Origin: Oscillospiraceae bacterium
GTDB lineage: Bacteria > Bacillota > Clostridia > Oscillospirales > Oscillospiraceae
NCBI GenBank assembly: GCA_015067525.1
Contig: SVMH01000004.1
Location: 20,289-84,288, forward strand
Reading direction: 5' to 3'
DNA length: 64,000 nucleotides
A program made the translations under genes and the position numbers. The number at the start of each line of letters is the position of its first letter. Position 1 is the first letter of the stretch. The notes beneath the pieces were generated by a model. The model had not been told where the DNA came from, did not search any database, and was given only the letters and a program-made list of their open reading frames with translations. This document shows positions 54,862 through 64,000 of the stretch, piece by piece.

Positions 54862-56058
54862 ATGAAAGGAAAGACGGTTCGCCCGCTGGGGCTCTATCTC
54901 CACATCCCCTTCTGCAAGTCCAAGTGCGCCTACTGCGACTTCTACTCCCTGTCCGGCCGGGAGGAGAAGATGGACGATTATGCCGCGGCGCTGACCGATC
55001 ACCTGACGGAAACGGCGCCTATGGCCGCGCTGCACACGGTGGATACCGTGTATTTCGGCGGCGGCACCCCCAGCTATCTGGGCTACGAGCGCATCACGCA
55101 GCTGCTGCGGACGGTGAAAAAGCAATACCGTGTAGACAAAAACGCCGAGATCACGCTGGAGGCCAATCCTGACAGCCTCTTTGACTGGAAGGAGCTGCGG
55201 GCTCTGCGCCGTCTGGGACTCAGCCGCATCTCGCTGGGTGTTCAGTCCTCGGATGATGCCGTGCTGCGCCGCTTGGGCCGCATCCATACGTGGCAGCAGG
55301 TGGTGGACGCGGTGGATACGGTGCGCCGTGCCAAGATTCCCGATCTGAGTCTGGACCTCATTTACGGCCTGCCGGATCAGACCATGGAGGACTGGAAAAA
55401 GACGCTGGCCGACGCCGTTTCGCTCTCGCCGGAGCACATCTCCTGCTACGGCCTCAAGCTGGAAGAGGGCACGTCCCTCTGGCGGCAGCGTGAGCAGCTG
55501 GTCTTGCCGGATGACGACCTGCAGGCGGATATGTACCTCTATACGGTGGAATATCTGGCGCAGAAGGGCTATGCCCAGTATGAGATCTCTAACTTCGCCC
55601 GACCCGGCCACGAGTCGCGACACAATTTGAAATACTGGACGCTGGGCGAATACGCCGGCTTCGGCCCGGGTGCCCACTCCGATTTCGGCAGCGTGCGCTA
55701 TGCCTACGTGGCCGATCTGGACCTGTATTTGCGCGGGCGGCTGATCCTGTCCGAGTCGGAGACCGTCTCTGAGCGGGAGCGGGAACGGGAGTACATCATG
55801 CTCTCGCTGCGCACCGCCGCGGGCATCGATGTGCGCGCCTTTGAAAACCGCTTCCGTCAGCGCTTTGACGTGCTGGAAAAGCTGCTGGCAGAGTATGAAA
55901 GCCACGGTCTGGCCCGGCGCACAGTGAACGGCTGGCGCTTGACACCCAAAGGATTTCTGGTATCCAATGCCATCATCGCCTCTCTGACCGACGCGCTGGC
56001 CGCGGAGAAGCAGCGCCGTCTGGAAAAGGCCCAGCGGGGCGACTACCGCATTGTATAA
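54862..56058 (+). CDS. hemW: Radical SAM heme chaperone HemW (HemN-like)
   Basis: A 398-residue radical SAM protein of the HemW group. The SAM cluster motif is HIPFCKSKCAYCDFYS near residue 11; GGGTPSYL, PDSLF and the HemW-type HNLKYWTLGEYAGFGPGAHS near 256 are clear. The last part is a winged-helix-like C-terminal domain. HemW inserts haem into respiratory enzymes; true HemN has an extra N-terminal cysteine segment that is absent here. It directly follows the ferredoxin gene and is followed by a terminator. Confidence 0.92.
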   Translation: MKGKTVRPLGLYLHIPFCKSKCAYCDFYSLSGREEKMDDYAAALTDHLTETAPMAALHTVDTVYFGGGTPSYLGYERITQLLRTVKKQYRVDKNAEITLEANPDSLFDWKELRALRRLGLSRISLGVQSSDDAVLRRLGRIHTWQQVVDAVDTVRRAKIPDLSLDLIYGLPDQTMEDWKKTLADAVSLSPEHISCYGLKLEEGTSLWRQREQLVLPDDDLQADMYLYTVEYLAQKGYAQYEISNFARPGHESRHNLKYWTLGEYAGFGPGAHSDFGSVRYAYVADLDLYLRGRLILSESETVSEREREREYIMLSLRTAAGIDVRAFENRFRQRFDVLEKLLAEYESHGLARRTVNGWRLTPKGFLVSNAIIASLTDALAAEKQRRLEKAQRGDYRIV

Positions 56059-56061
56059 CGC

Positions 56062-56092
56062 AAAAAACGGACGCGAAAGCGTCCGTTTTTTC
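56062..56092. terminator. Bidirectional terminator
   Basis: AAAAAACGGACGC-GAAA-GCGTCCGTTTTTT between convergent genes. Confidence 0.92.
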
Positions 56093-56097
56093 TTGTT

Positions 56098-56967
56098 TTA
56101 TACACCTGTCAGGTCAAAGGGGGGTGTATACTCCGGCTTGGCCGAGCTGTCCTCCTGCAAAAAGCCGTCGGTGATGCCGCAGTCTGCCATATACTGTGCC
56201 GCGGCCCGATACTCCGAGCGGCGCACCGTCCGCGCCAGATACCCCTCAGCCCCCGGCTGGGGGGTGTACTGGCTCATGAGGGAGAAGAGCACCTCCCCCG
56301 GGCGGAAGGTGCGGGCCACCCAGTCGATGCAGGACTTGGTGTTCTGCAGTTTTCCCGGCAGCATCAGGTGGCGGATGATGACGCCGCGCCTCATCAGACC
56401 GTTTTCCATCACCACCGGCCCTACCTGCCGGAACATCTCGCGGATGGCATCGGTAGCCACCTCGAAATAGTCCGGTGCGGCGGACAGCTCTGCGGCCAAT
56501 GCGCCATCGGCGTATTTCAGGTCGGGCAGGTAAATATCAACCTTCCCTTCCAGCGCCCGCAGCGTTTCCACGCGCTCGTAGCCGCCGCAGTTCCATACCA
56601 CCGGCACGCCCAAAGGCTCGTCCAGCGCCGCTAAGATCCACGGCGTAAAGTGGGTGGGCGTCACCAGATTGATGTTGTGTGCGCCCTGATCGATCAGCTC
56701 ACGGAAAATTTCGCGCAGCCGCTCCACGCTGACGGCCTTACCAAAGCCGCCTGCGGAGATGTCGTGGTTCTGGCAGAAGACGCAGCGCAGCGTGCAGCCG
56801 GAAAAGAACACGGTGCCGCTGCCCCGCGTGCCGCTGATGGGCGGCTCTTCCCAGTGGTGGAGTCCTGCCCGGGCCACGCGAAGGCCGGCCGGCATACGGC
56901 AGAAACCGCCGCCCGATCCGGCGGTGCGCTCCGCGCCGCACTGGCGCGGACAAAGATTGCAGATCAT
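56098..56967 (-). CDS. Radical SAM protein, PflX/COG1313-like
   Basis: A 289-residue radical SAM protein with an extra N-terminal cysteine cluster (C3, C6, C10 and the later GFCRM), then the SAM motif SGCTLRCVFCQNHDIS near residue 55. VVWNCGGYE and YLPDLKYAD near 130 are typical. The group resembles glycyl-radical activating enzymes, but its target is not known; no glycyl radical enzyme is adjacent. It overlaps the tdk stop by four bases (ATGA) and lies at the end of the leftward mutY-tdk run. Confidence 0.85.
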   Translation of the reverse strand: MICNLCPRQCGAERTAGSGGGFCRMPAGLRVARAGLHHWEEPPISGTRGSGTVFFSGCTLRCVFCQNHDISAGGFGKAVSVERLREIFRELIDQGAHNINLVTPTHFTPWILAALDEPLGVPVVWNCGGYERVETLRALEGKVDIYLPDLKYADGALAAELSAAPDYFEVATDAIREMFRQVGPVVMENGLMRRGVIIRHLMLPGKLQNTKSCIDWVARTFRPGEVLFSLMSQYTPQPGAEGYLARTVRRSEYRAAAQYMADCGITDGFLQEDSSAKPEYTPPFDLTGV

Positions 56968-57548
56968 TTGCTGATGTCAAAGTCGGGGCCCAGATCGCCG
57001 CTCATCCAGTGGCGGCGGCACAGGCCGATATACTTGTCGTTGGCGCCCAGCACCACCTGCGCGCCCTCTTTCACCACACGGCCGGTCTCGTCAAAGCGGG
57101 CGTTGAAGGCGGCCTTCTTGCCGCACCAGCAGATGGTTTTCACTTCTTCCAGCTTGTCGGCCAGCACCAGCAGATGGTAGCTGCCGGGAAACAGCTCGCC
57201 GCGGAAGTCGGCCCGCAGACCGTAGCAGATGACGGGGATGCCGCAGTCGTCCACCAGATGCACCAGATAGTACACCTCCTCGCGGGAGAGGAACTGGGCC
57301 TCGTCCACGATGATGCAGGCGTACTGCTGCAGCTCTTCCTCGGGCATGGCCTGCATCTCGTGGAAATAGACACAAGGGTGCTTCAGGCCGATACGGGAGT
57401 AGACCATGTGGTCGCCGTCACGGGTGTCCAGCTGGGGCTTGACCATGAGGGTCTTCTGTCCCCGCTCTTCGTAGTTGAAGCGTGCCATCAGCGCGTTGGC
57501 GCTCTTGCTGGAGCCCATGGCTCCGTACTTGAAGTAAAGCTGTGCCAT
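56964..57548 (-). CDS. tdk: Thymidine kinase
   Basis: Phosphorylates thymidine in the salvage pathway. The 194-residue type II enzyme has P-loop YGAMGSSKS at residues 8-16, IIVDEAQFL near 86 (Walker B with the catalytic Glu), the lasso loop with YHLLVLADKL, and a zinc-type cysteine set (CWCGKKA, GLCRRHW). The start follows GGAGAAAGAGAA. It is 15 bases from the end of mutY and overlaps the downstream radical SAM gene. Confidence 0.95.
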   Translation of the reverse strand: MAQLYFKYGAMGSSKSANALMARFNYEERGQKTLMVKPQLDTRDGDHMVYSRIGLKHPCVYFHEMQAMPEEELQQYACIIVDEAQFLSREEVYYLVHLVDDCGIPVICYGLRADFRGELFPGSYHLLVLADKLEEVKTICWCGKKAAFNARFDETGRVVKEGAQVVLGANDKYIGLCRRHWMSGDLGPDFDISK

Positions 57549-57562
57549 TTTCTCTTTCTCCT

Positions 57563-58612
57563 TTATCCCTGCGGAAGCTCCCGCGTTAATCCTTCAAAAG
57601 CGGCCGGTACGGCCCGCCGTGCCCGATCTTCTTTGTCACACCACAGCCAGTCGTCAGGCCCGCCGCCGTTTACTTCCACCACGTAGCCGGTCATGTCCCA
57701 GCGGATATGGGTGAAGATGTGGTGAAACCGCAGCCGCTTGACCCATTGGTGGGGTGTGACGCCCCAAGTGAGCAGCTGTGCGGCGGCTTCCGGCTCTTCC
57801 AGTGTGCCGTCCACGTGGGGGTATTCCCAAAGTCCTGCCAAAAGGCCGGTCTCCGGCCGCTGGCGCAGGGCGGCCTCTCCGCCACGCAGCAGGAGGAACA
57901 CGGTCTTTTCCTCGGTGCGCCGTTTCGTTTTGCTGATGCGTACCGGCAGTTCCTTCTGCCGGTTTTGGAGATGCGCGGTGCAGAACTGCCGCGCGGGACA
58001 GTCGGCGCACAGCGGCTCGCCGCTGGGGAGGCACACCGTGGCACCCAGATCCATCAAGGCCTGGTTAAACTCGCCGGGGCGATCGGTGGGCATGATGTGT
58101 GCCATCAAGGTGCGGAAGCGGCTGCGGACTTTGGTGTCCAGAATGTTGTCCTCGCTGCCGGTGATGCGGCTTACCACGCGCAGCACGTTGCCGTCCACCG
58201 CCGGTACGGCTTGTCCAAAGGCAATGGAGAGGATGGCGCCGGCGGTGTAGTCACCGATGCCGGGCAGAGCCATTACCTCCTCATAGGTGTCGGGAAAGCT
58301 GCCCCGCTGCGCCACGATTTGCGCCGCCTTTTGCAGGTTACGGGCGCGGCTGTAGTAGCCAAGGCCTTCCCACAGCTTCATGAGCTGCTCCGTGTCGGCT
58401 GCGGCCAGCGCCTCCACCGTGGGAAAGGCGGCCATAAAGCGCTGGAAATACGGCAGTACCGCTGCCACGCGGGTCTGCTGCAGCATGATCTCCGAGACCC
58501 ATGTGCGGTAGGGACTGACCTCCTCGCGCCATGGCAGGACGCGGCGGTGTTCGTCGTACCACGGCAGCAGCACATCCGGCAAGCGTTTCAGTTGTTGCAG
58601 GGCGTTATCCAT
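57563..58612 (-). CDS. mutY: Adenine DNA glycosylase MutY
   Basis: Removes adenine mispaired with 8-oxoguanine. The 349-residue protein has the helix-hairpin-helix region with LPGIGDYTAGAI near residue 115 and the catalytic Asp in AVDGNVLRVVSR near 140. The iron-sulfur cysteines read C-X7-C-X2-C-X5-C (CLPSGEPLCADCPARQFC), and the C-terminal NUDIX-like domain recognises 8-oxoG. It begins the mutY-tdk-radical SAM run. The start has no strong ribosome site (AACCG...), so a nearby start is possible. Confidence 0.94.
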   Translation of the reverse strand: MDNALQQLKRLPDVLLPWYDEHRRVLPWREEVSPYRTWVSEIMLQQTRVAAVLPYFQRFMAAFPTVEALAAADTEQLMKLWEGLGYYSRARNLQKAAQIVAQRGSFPDTYEEVMALPGIGDYTAGAILSIAFGQAVPAVDGNVLRVVSRITGSEDNILDTKVRSRFRTLMAHIMPTDRPGEFNQALMDLGATVCLPSGEPLCADCPARQFCTAHLQNRQKELPVRISKTKRRTEEKTVFLLLRGGEAALRQRPETGLLAGLWEYPHVDGTLEEPEAAAQLLTWGVTPHQWVKRLRFHHIFTHIRWDMTGYVVEVNGGGPDDWLWCDKEDRARRAVPAAFEGLTRELPQG

Positions 58613-58618
58613 AAACGG

Positions 58619-59467
58619 TTATCCTTTGCTGAATCGTCTGGCATAGCCGCAGCGGCGGCACAGTTCCTCGGTGGGCCGGCGGCGGGAGAAGCCCTCCACC
58701 ATGGCCCGCGCCCGGGGAGAATTCAAAATCTCGTCAAAGGGCTGGGTGAAGAGGTTGCCCAGCGGGATCTGCCCCTCGCCGTCGAGACAGCAGGGTACCA
58801 CCGTGCCGTCGCACAGCACCGCTGCCTGCTGCCGCAATCCCAGACAGAACTCCACACCGCCCTCTTCGGCCGCCATGTCGGGCCAGTCGAATTTCTCGGC
58901 GCTCTCCAGATAGAGTCGCTGGCCCAGCTTGCGGTTGCCACGAACATCCAGCGGGATGTCGGCGATGTTTTTTCCAAATTCCCGGGAGAGAAGGTCAAAG
59001 ATCTGGCTGTTTTTCTCGTTTTTTCCGCCCTCGTTCCACAGGCGGAAGGCACAGATCACGCCCTGCTCCGCCAGTGCGGCGCAGGCGCGGGCGGCCTGAG
59101 AGATATAGGCGTCCAAATCAGACGCGCCCTCGTTGCCTTCAAAACTGTGGAGAGAGACGCTGATCTTATGCAGCTTTTTCGCCTGCAGCAGCACCGGCAG
59201 TGCTTTGTGCAGCAGCGTGCCGTTGGTAGTCAGGCAGACCTTGAAGCCCAGCAGCGCGGCGATATCCAGAATTTCCGCCAGCTGGGGGTGCAGCAGCGGC
59301 TCACCCATCACATGGAGGTAGAGATACTCTGTGTGGCCCACCAACCGGCGAGCCAGAAGGGTGAACTCCTCTGCGGATAAAAAGCGCTTTTGCCGCTTCG
59401 TGCCGGGGCAGAAGCTGCAGGAGAGATTGCACACGTTGGTGATCTCCAGATAGACCCGTTTGAGCAT
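58619..59467 (-). CDS. Radical SAM/SPASM-domain protein
   Basis: A 282-residue radical SAM enzyme. The SAM cysteines are in NVCNLSCSFCPGT near residue 10; MGEPLLHP and TTNGTLL follow. The C-terminal SPASM part holds CCLDGEGQIPLGNL and CRRCGYARRF as auxiliary cluster ligands. The substrate is unknown; SPASM members often modify peptides or proteins, but no peptide precursor is seen nearby. ATG 59467 with AAGGAGGG is chosen, not the track's 59524. It has its own promoter and is 6 bases before mutY. Confidence 0.88.
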   Translation of the reverse strand: MLKRVYLEITNVCNLSCSFCPGTKRQKRFLSAEEFTLLARRLVGHTEYLYLHVMGEPLLHPQLAEILDIAALLGFKVCLTTNGTLLHKALPVLLQAKKLHKISVSLHSFEGNEGASDLDAYISQAARACAALAEQGVICAFRLWNEGGKNEKNSQIFDLLSREFGKNIADIPLDVRGNRKLGQRLYLESAEKFDWPDMAAEEGGVEFCLGLRQQAAVLCDGTVVPCCLDGEGQIPLGNLFTQPFDEILNSPRARAMVEGFSRRRPTEELCRRCGYARRFSKG

Positions 59468-59496
59468 CTTCTCCCCTCCTTCGGCGCGTTTTTTCC

Positions 59497-59524
59497 ATTG
59501 TACCACATTGCGCCGGCTTTGCAA
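59497..59524 (-). promoter_or_regulatory. Promoter of the SPASM-mutY-tdk run
   Basis: Minus-strand TTGCAA (59524-59519), 16-bp spacer, TACAAT (59502-59497). Confidence 0.7.
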
Positions 59525-59528
59525 AGAA

Positions 59529-59562
59529 GAAAGGATGCGTTTCCCCGGAAACGCATCCTTTT
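59529..59562 (-). terminator. Terminator of the dnaK-to-DUF4015 run
   Basis: AAGGATGCGTTTCC/GGAAACGCATCCTT perfect stem with a C/G loop and, on the minus strand, a TTTCTTCTTT tail. Confidence 0.82.
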
Positions 59563-59568
59563 CGTATT

Positions 59569-60609
59569 TTATTGAGCGATCATGTAGCTGTCCGCCGCGG
59601 CGTAGGTGGAGGTGATGACAAGGCGCGTAGAGCGGTCATAGTCATCGCTGAGCACGCCGCTGACCCAGCGGTGAGAGGCGCCGTTCTGCGGCACATAGAT
59701 GCGGTCAAAGGACTCCATCAGCACCTGCGGCGTCAGGCCGCTCTGGGCAAAGGAATAGTCGGTGCCGATGCTGGCCGGCAGAATGATGCTCACGGCGATC
59801 TCCGGCCCTACGGCTTCGCGGATCTGATCGGCCAGCGCCGCAATGGCGGCGGCGCGGTCCGTATCGGAGCGCAGGGTGGTCTTGCTCAGGTCGCCTTCAA
59901 TGGGATAGCGCAGCTGGTCCAGCAAAATCTCGTCAAAACCCAGTTCCACGCATTCCTTGGCCAGCGCACAGATGTGGGCGGCTACCTTTTCGTTGGTGGG
60001 ATCCAGCCAGAAACGGTTGAAGTTGTCCAGCCACTGGCCGCCGCCGCGATTGGTCAGCGCGGCGTCCGGCACGGCGGCGGCAAACGCATTGTCGCACAGT
60101 ACCGCCATGCGCGCCACAGTGTAGCAGTCGCTCTGGGCGATGGTCTGCAGATGGGTGCGGGTGGCCTCGCTGCCGCGCAGCACATTGGCCGGCAGGTCGA
60201 TGCCGGTATAGTAGGCAATGGTGCCGTCAGCCCGCTTGACGTTGACCACCACCGCCTCCTGTCCCTGCAGTTGGGACGTGGGGTCGCGGTAGAGGCAGCC
60301 GTAAGGCAGCTCCTTGGCGTGAAGGGGCTGCAGTGCCAGCGGCTCCGGCTCCGGTTCGGGGGTTTGAGCGGGCGGATCCTCCCGCTGAATGTCGACCTCA
60401 TCGTCGGGGATCTTGCCCGGCTGCTCCTGCTCCTCGCCGCGGCCGAAGGGCAGCTGCAGAGAGACGCTGCCGTCGTCGTTGTAGACGATGTAGCGCTGCA
60501 GCACCAAAAAGGCGGATGCGGCCAGCAGGATCAGCAGCAAAAGGAGGACCAGCAGCTTTTTGCTGCCGCGGCCCCTGCCGCGATATTGGTGATAGCCTTT
60601 TGTTGCCAT
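59569..60609 (-). CDS. DUF4015-type putative glycoside hydrolase, membrane-anchored
   Basis: A 346-residue protein. A basic start (TKGYHQYRGRGRGSKK) precedes one membrane helix (about 18-38), then a Pro/Glu-rich linker (about 55-92) and an extracytoplasmic TIM-barrel-like domain. WLDPTNEKVAAHICALAKECVELGFDEILLDQLRYP near 205-240 is the signature of the DUF4015 family, which is predicted to hydrolyse glycans; the substrate is not established. AAAGGAG lies 9 bases before the start. It ends the leftward run that begins with dnaK. Confidence 0.85.
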   Translation of the reverse strand: MATKGYHQYRGRGRGSKKLLVLLLLLILLAASAFLVLQRYIVYNDDGSVSLQLPFGRGEEQEQPGKIPDDEVDIQREDPPAQTPEPEPEPLALQPLHAKELPYGCLYRDPTSQLQGQEAVVVNVKRADGTIAYYTGIDLPANVLRGSEATRTHLQTIAQSDCYTVARMAVLCDNAFAAAVPDAALTNRGGGQWLDNFNRFWLDPTNEKVAAHICALAKECVELGFDEILLDQLRYPIEGDLSKTTLRSDTDRAAAIAALADQIREAVGPEIAVSIILPASIGTDYSFAQSGLTPQVLMESFDRIYVPQNGASHRWVSGVLSDDYDRSTRLVITSTYAAADSYMIAQ

Positions 60610-60638
60610 GGGGTCATACTCCTTTCAAAAGGGGTGGA

Positions 60639-61076
60639 TCAGGGCTGGATGGCATCCAGCAGATCCACGCGGCGCTGGTGGCGGCCGCCTTCAAACTCGG
60701 TGTTGAGGAAAACTTCCACCATGCGCAGTGCCACATTGGGACCGGTGAGACCGGCGCCCATGGCCAGCACGTTGGCGTTGTTGTGGCGGCGGGTCATCTC
60801 GGCGCTGAGTACGTCGGTGCAATGGGCGCAGCGGATACCCTTGACCTTGTTGGCGGCAATGGAGATTCCGATGCCGGTGGTGCAGATGACGATGCCGAAA
60901 TCGGCCTCGCCGGAGGCAACGGCGCGGGCCACCTTCTCGCCGTAGGCGGGATAGTCTACGCTGTCGCGGTTATAGCAGCCGTAGTCCTCAACGTCAATGT
61001 CATGTTCTTCCAGCCAGATCAGCACATCCTGCTTCAGCAGGTAGCCGCCGTGGTCACAGCCAATTGCAATTTTCAT
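60639..61076 (-). CDS. rpiB: Ribose 5-phosphate isomerase B
   Basis: Interconverts ribose 5-phosphate and ribulose 5-phosphate. The 145-residue protein has IGCDHGGYLLK at residues 5-15, VDYPAYGEKVARAV near 42, the catalytic Cys in ICTTGIGISIAANK near 65 and the loop RCAHCTDV near 84. GAGAGGAGA precedes ATG. Some RpiB-type enzymes act on galactose or allose phosphates, but this sequence has the RpiB residues. It sits 60 bases behind the PHP gene. Confidence 0.94.
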   Translation of the reverse strand: MKIAIGCDHGGYLLKQDVLIWLEEHDIDVEDYGCYNRDSVDYPAYGEKVARAVASGEADFGIVICTTGIGISIAANKVKGIRCAHCTDVLSAEMTRRHNNANVLAMGAGLTGPNVALRMVEVFLNTEFEGGRHQRRVDLLDAIQP

Positions 61077-61135
61077 GGTCGTTCTCCTCTCTCGCGTAAA
61101 AATGTGTGAAAATCAGTCGCCCCAAAGGGCGGGAA

Positions 61136-61945
61136 TTACAGACGGTGGAAAACGGGTTCGCTCCGGTCGTAGGTGGCAAAATACTGCCAGCCTGTGTCGC
61201 GCAGCAGCTGCTGACACTCCCGCACGGCCATGCCGATATGCTCCGGCACATGGGCGTCAGACCCGATGGTGACCACCTCGCCGCCCATTTGGCGGTAGAG
61301 CTGCAGAATTTTGGCGCTGGGCAGAGGATCGCCGCCGCGGTTGGTGTTCAGCTCCAGACCGATGCCGCGGTCGATCATGAGGGAGAAGATCTCCTCCAGA
61401 CGCGCCGTTTGGTCGTCAAAGGTCAGGGAAAGGCCGGTGTTATTTTTGATGTAGCGCAGGGGCAGGGTCAGGTGGCCCAGCACGTGGAACTTGCCGTATT
61501 GCACCAGCTTGACCGTCTCGTCCAGATAGTCATCCATGATAGCGCGGTAGTAGTCCAGGTCCCGCTTCTCCATGTAATAGAGGTCGAAATAGTCGAACTT
61601 CTTACTGGCAGTATGCACCGAACCGATGATAAAGTCAAGCTTCGGTGCGTTTTGCAGCAGGATATCGGCCCGGTCAAAGGAAATGGTGGCCTCGCCCAGC
61701 TCGGCGCCCATGCGGATCACCAGCCGATCGCCGTACAAGGCGCGGGCCTCGTCGATCTGGCGCTGCAGGGCCGGCCAGTCAAAGTCAGTGCGGGGTGTAT
61801 AGGTGTTCCAGAAAATGGTGTCCAGATGATCGGTGATGCAGATCTCGTGCAGACCCCGTTCCAGCGCGATCCCGGCGATCTGGGACGCGGTCAGCTTGCC
61901 ATCCGGCGAGCAGGTGGTGTGGAGATGATAATCAGCCAGATACAT
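61136..61945 (-). CDS. PHP-domain histidinol-phosphatase-like protein (HisJ family)
   Basis: A 269-residue metal-dependent phosphoesterase. The N-terminal DYHLHTTCSPDG carries the first metal ligands; ICITDHLD near residue 38, the metal Glu in GAELGEA, IGSVHTA near 92, and GSDAHVPEHIG near 235 complete the PHP trinuclear site. It fits HisJ-type histidinol phosphatase, but no his genes are near, so it could act on other phosphates. No strong ribosome site is seen (GCGGGGTGC). It lies 12 bases behind dnaJ. Confidence 0.88.
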   Translation of the reverse strand: MYLADYHLHTTCSPDGKLTASQIAGIALERGLHEICITDHLDTIFWNTYTPRTDFDWPALQRQIDEARALYGDRLVIRMGAELGEATISFDRADILLQNAPKLDFIIGSVHTASKKFDYFDLYYMEKRDLDYYRAIMDDYLDETVKLVQYGKFHVLGHLTLPLRYIKNNTGLSLTFDDQTARLEEIFSLMIDRGIGLELNTNRGGDPLPSAKILQLYRQMGGEVVTIGSDAHVPEHIGMAVRECQQLLRDTGWQYFATYDRSEPVFHRL

Positions 61946-61957
61946 GCTGCACCCCGC

Positions 61958-63100
61958 TTAGAACTTAAACTTCTTGAAAAAGCTCTTCTGCTCTTCGTAA
62001 TTGCTCTCACCCAGCGTTTCGCTGAACTTGCGCAGAGCCTCTTTTTGCTCCTTGTTCAGGTTGCGGGGCGTTTCGATGGTCACGGTGACGTACTGATCGC
62101 CGCGGCCGCGGCCGTTGAGTACGGGGATGCCCTTGCCCCGCAGACGGAACACGGTGCCGGTCTGAGTGCCCTCGGGGATGGTGTACTTCACCTTGCCGTC
62201 AATGGTGGGGATCTCCAGCTCGGCGCCCAGAACGGCCTGCGTGAAGGTGATGGGTGCCTCGCAGAACACGCTGGTGCCGTCGCGGCGGAACAGCTCGTGG
62301 GGCTTGACCATCACGGTGATCAGCAGATCGCCGGCGCTTCCGCCGTTTTTACCGGCATGGCCCTGACCGCGCAGAGAGATGGTCTGGCCGTTGTCGATGC
62401 CGGCGGGGATGCTGACCTTCACGGTGCGGCGCTTACGGGCGCGGCCGCTGCCGCGGCAATCGGCGCAGGGCTGATGGATGATCTTGCCCTGACCGCCGCA
62501 CTTGGGGCAGGTGGTCGTGGTGGCGAAAACGCCCATGGGGGTCTGGCGGCGTACCTGCACGGTACCGCTGCCGCGGCACTCGGGGCAGATCTCGGGGGTG
62601 GTACCCTCGGCGCAGCCGCTGCCGTGGCAGGTGGGGCAGTCCTCGCTGCGCTCCAGCGTCACATCCTTTTCGCAGCCGAAAGCGGCCTCAGTGAAGGAGA
62701 TGGACACGCTGACGCGGATGCTCTCGCCCCGCTGAGGGCCGTTGCGGCGCTGCTGGCCGCCAAAGCCGCCGCCGAAGAAGCTGCCGAAAATGTCACCCAG
62801 ATCGCCGAAGTCGAAGCCGGAGCCGGCAGCGCCGTCACCCCAGCCGGGACCGCCGGCCCCGTAGCTGGGATCCACGCCGGCAAAGCCGAACTGGTCATAG
62901 CGGGCCTTCTTGGTGGGGTCGGACAGGACCTCGTTGGCCTCGTTGATCTCCTTGAACTTCTCCTCGGCTTCCTTGTCGCCGGGGTTCATGTCGGGATGAT
63001 ACTTGCGGGCCAGCTTTTTGTATGCTTTTTTGATCTCTTCTTCCGAGGCGCTTTTGCTGACGCCCAGCACCTCGTAATAATCGCGTTTATTCTGTGCCAT
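61958..63100 (-). CDS. dnaJ: Chaperone DnaJ
   Basis: DnaK co-chaperone that binds unfolded clients and stimulates ATP hydrolysis. The 380 residues show the J domain with [10 protein letters not shown] near residue 34, a Gly/Phe-rich region (about 75-120), four zinc motifs [24 protein letters not shown] and CADCRGSG (about 150-205), and the substrate-binding beta domains. AGGAGC lies just before the ATG. It follows dnaK by 68 bases with no terminator between. Confidence 0.97.
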   Translation of the reverse strand: MAQNKRDYYEVLGVSKSASEEEIKKAYKKLARKYHPDMNPGDKEAEEKFKEINEANEVLSDPTKKARYDQFGFAGVDPSYGAGGPGWGDGAAGSGFDFGDLGDIFGSFFGGGFGGQQRRNGPQRGESIRVSVSISFTEAAFGCEKDVTLERSEDCPTCHGSGCAEGTTPEICPECRGSGTVQVRRQTPMGVFATTTTCPKCGGQGKIIHQPCADCRGSGRARKRRTVKVSIPAGIDNGQTISLRGQGHAGKNGGSAGDLLITVMVKPHELFRRDGTSVFCEAPITFTQAVLGAELEIPTIDGKVKYTIPEGTQTGTVFRLRGKGIPVLNGRGRGDQYVTVTIETPRNLNKEQKEALRKFSETLGESNYEEQKSFFKKFKF

Positions 63101-63168
63101 ATTGTGTTGCTCCTAAACGCCACAAACAGGGACAGGAAGTCCTGCCCCTATTTGTGATGGAATTTTGA

Positions 63169-64000
<832 letters not shown>

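Overview
This 64 kb window is a gene-dense, GC-rich stretch of core chromosome from a spore-forming Clostridia-type Firmicute, most probably of the Oscillospiraceae/Ruminococcaceae sphere. The reasons are a methionine-type T-box leader, T-rich intrinsic terminators, AGGAGG ribosome sites, a SepF/DivIVA/YggS division cluster, SpoVAC, RicT, Hfq beside MutSL/MiaAB, pyruvate phosphate dikinase and an acetate kinase. I see no insertion sequence, prophage, CRISPR array or rRNA. The species cannot be fixed from the sequence alone.

Left part (1-15 kb): metG (cut by the window edge) behind a T-box; xthA; ackA; a membrane-linked MerR regulator followed by a small monooxygenase, TatD and a methyltransferase; a leftward operon holB-ricT-HAD phosphatase; ppdK with a small membrane protein behind it; and a MATE exporter. 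Next (15-31 kb): a divergent type IIA topoisomerase pair, a YitT protein and a lipoprotein, tRNA-Gly, a yybP-ykoY-type manganese riboswitch in front of mntP, an orphan sigma-region-4 protein with a small partner, tRNA-Thr and tRNA-Tyr, DUF2809, a nitroreductase, a Gfo/Idh oxidoreductase, a LexA-like repressor with three evenly spaced operators, an SDR, tRNA-Val, an MFS transporter, an unknown membrane protein and a class-I amidotransferase.

Middle (30.5-49 kb): leftward lspA-rluD, then a long rightward operon miaB-mutS-mutL-miaA-hfq-HlyD-like adaptor-yggS-sepF-divIVA (tRNA modification, mismatch repair, RNA chaperone, cell division) and a HAD protein. A leftward LysM/G5/M23 cell-wall hydrolase carries a WalR-like box at its transcription start. 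An XRE regulator, lepA and an unknown membrane protein follow.

Right part (49-64 kb): galM; an aminotransferase-ornithine cyclodeaminase pair behind a long structured leader; a second MATE exporter behind an attenuator-like leader with a possible upstream ORF; spoVAC alone; a ferredoxin-hemW pair; and a leftward run of a SPASM radical SAM protein, mutY, tdk and a PflX-like radical SAM protein. The window ends in dnaK (partial)-dnaJ-PHP phosphatase-rpiB-DUF4015 protein.

The most interesting unexplained signals are regulatory: the MATE leader with two mutually exclusive foldings (53.9-54.06 kb), the aminotransferase leader (50.23-50.37 kb), the triple 31-bp-spaced operator array with a promoter on each strand (25.37-25.49 kb), and a MerR-RDD membrane regulator with a textbook 19-bp-spacer operator (4.36 kb). 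All calls rest on reading the sequence and on family knowledge; no search was run. Membrane segments and RNA folds were judged by eye.
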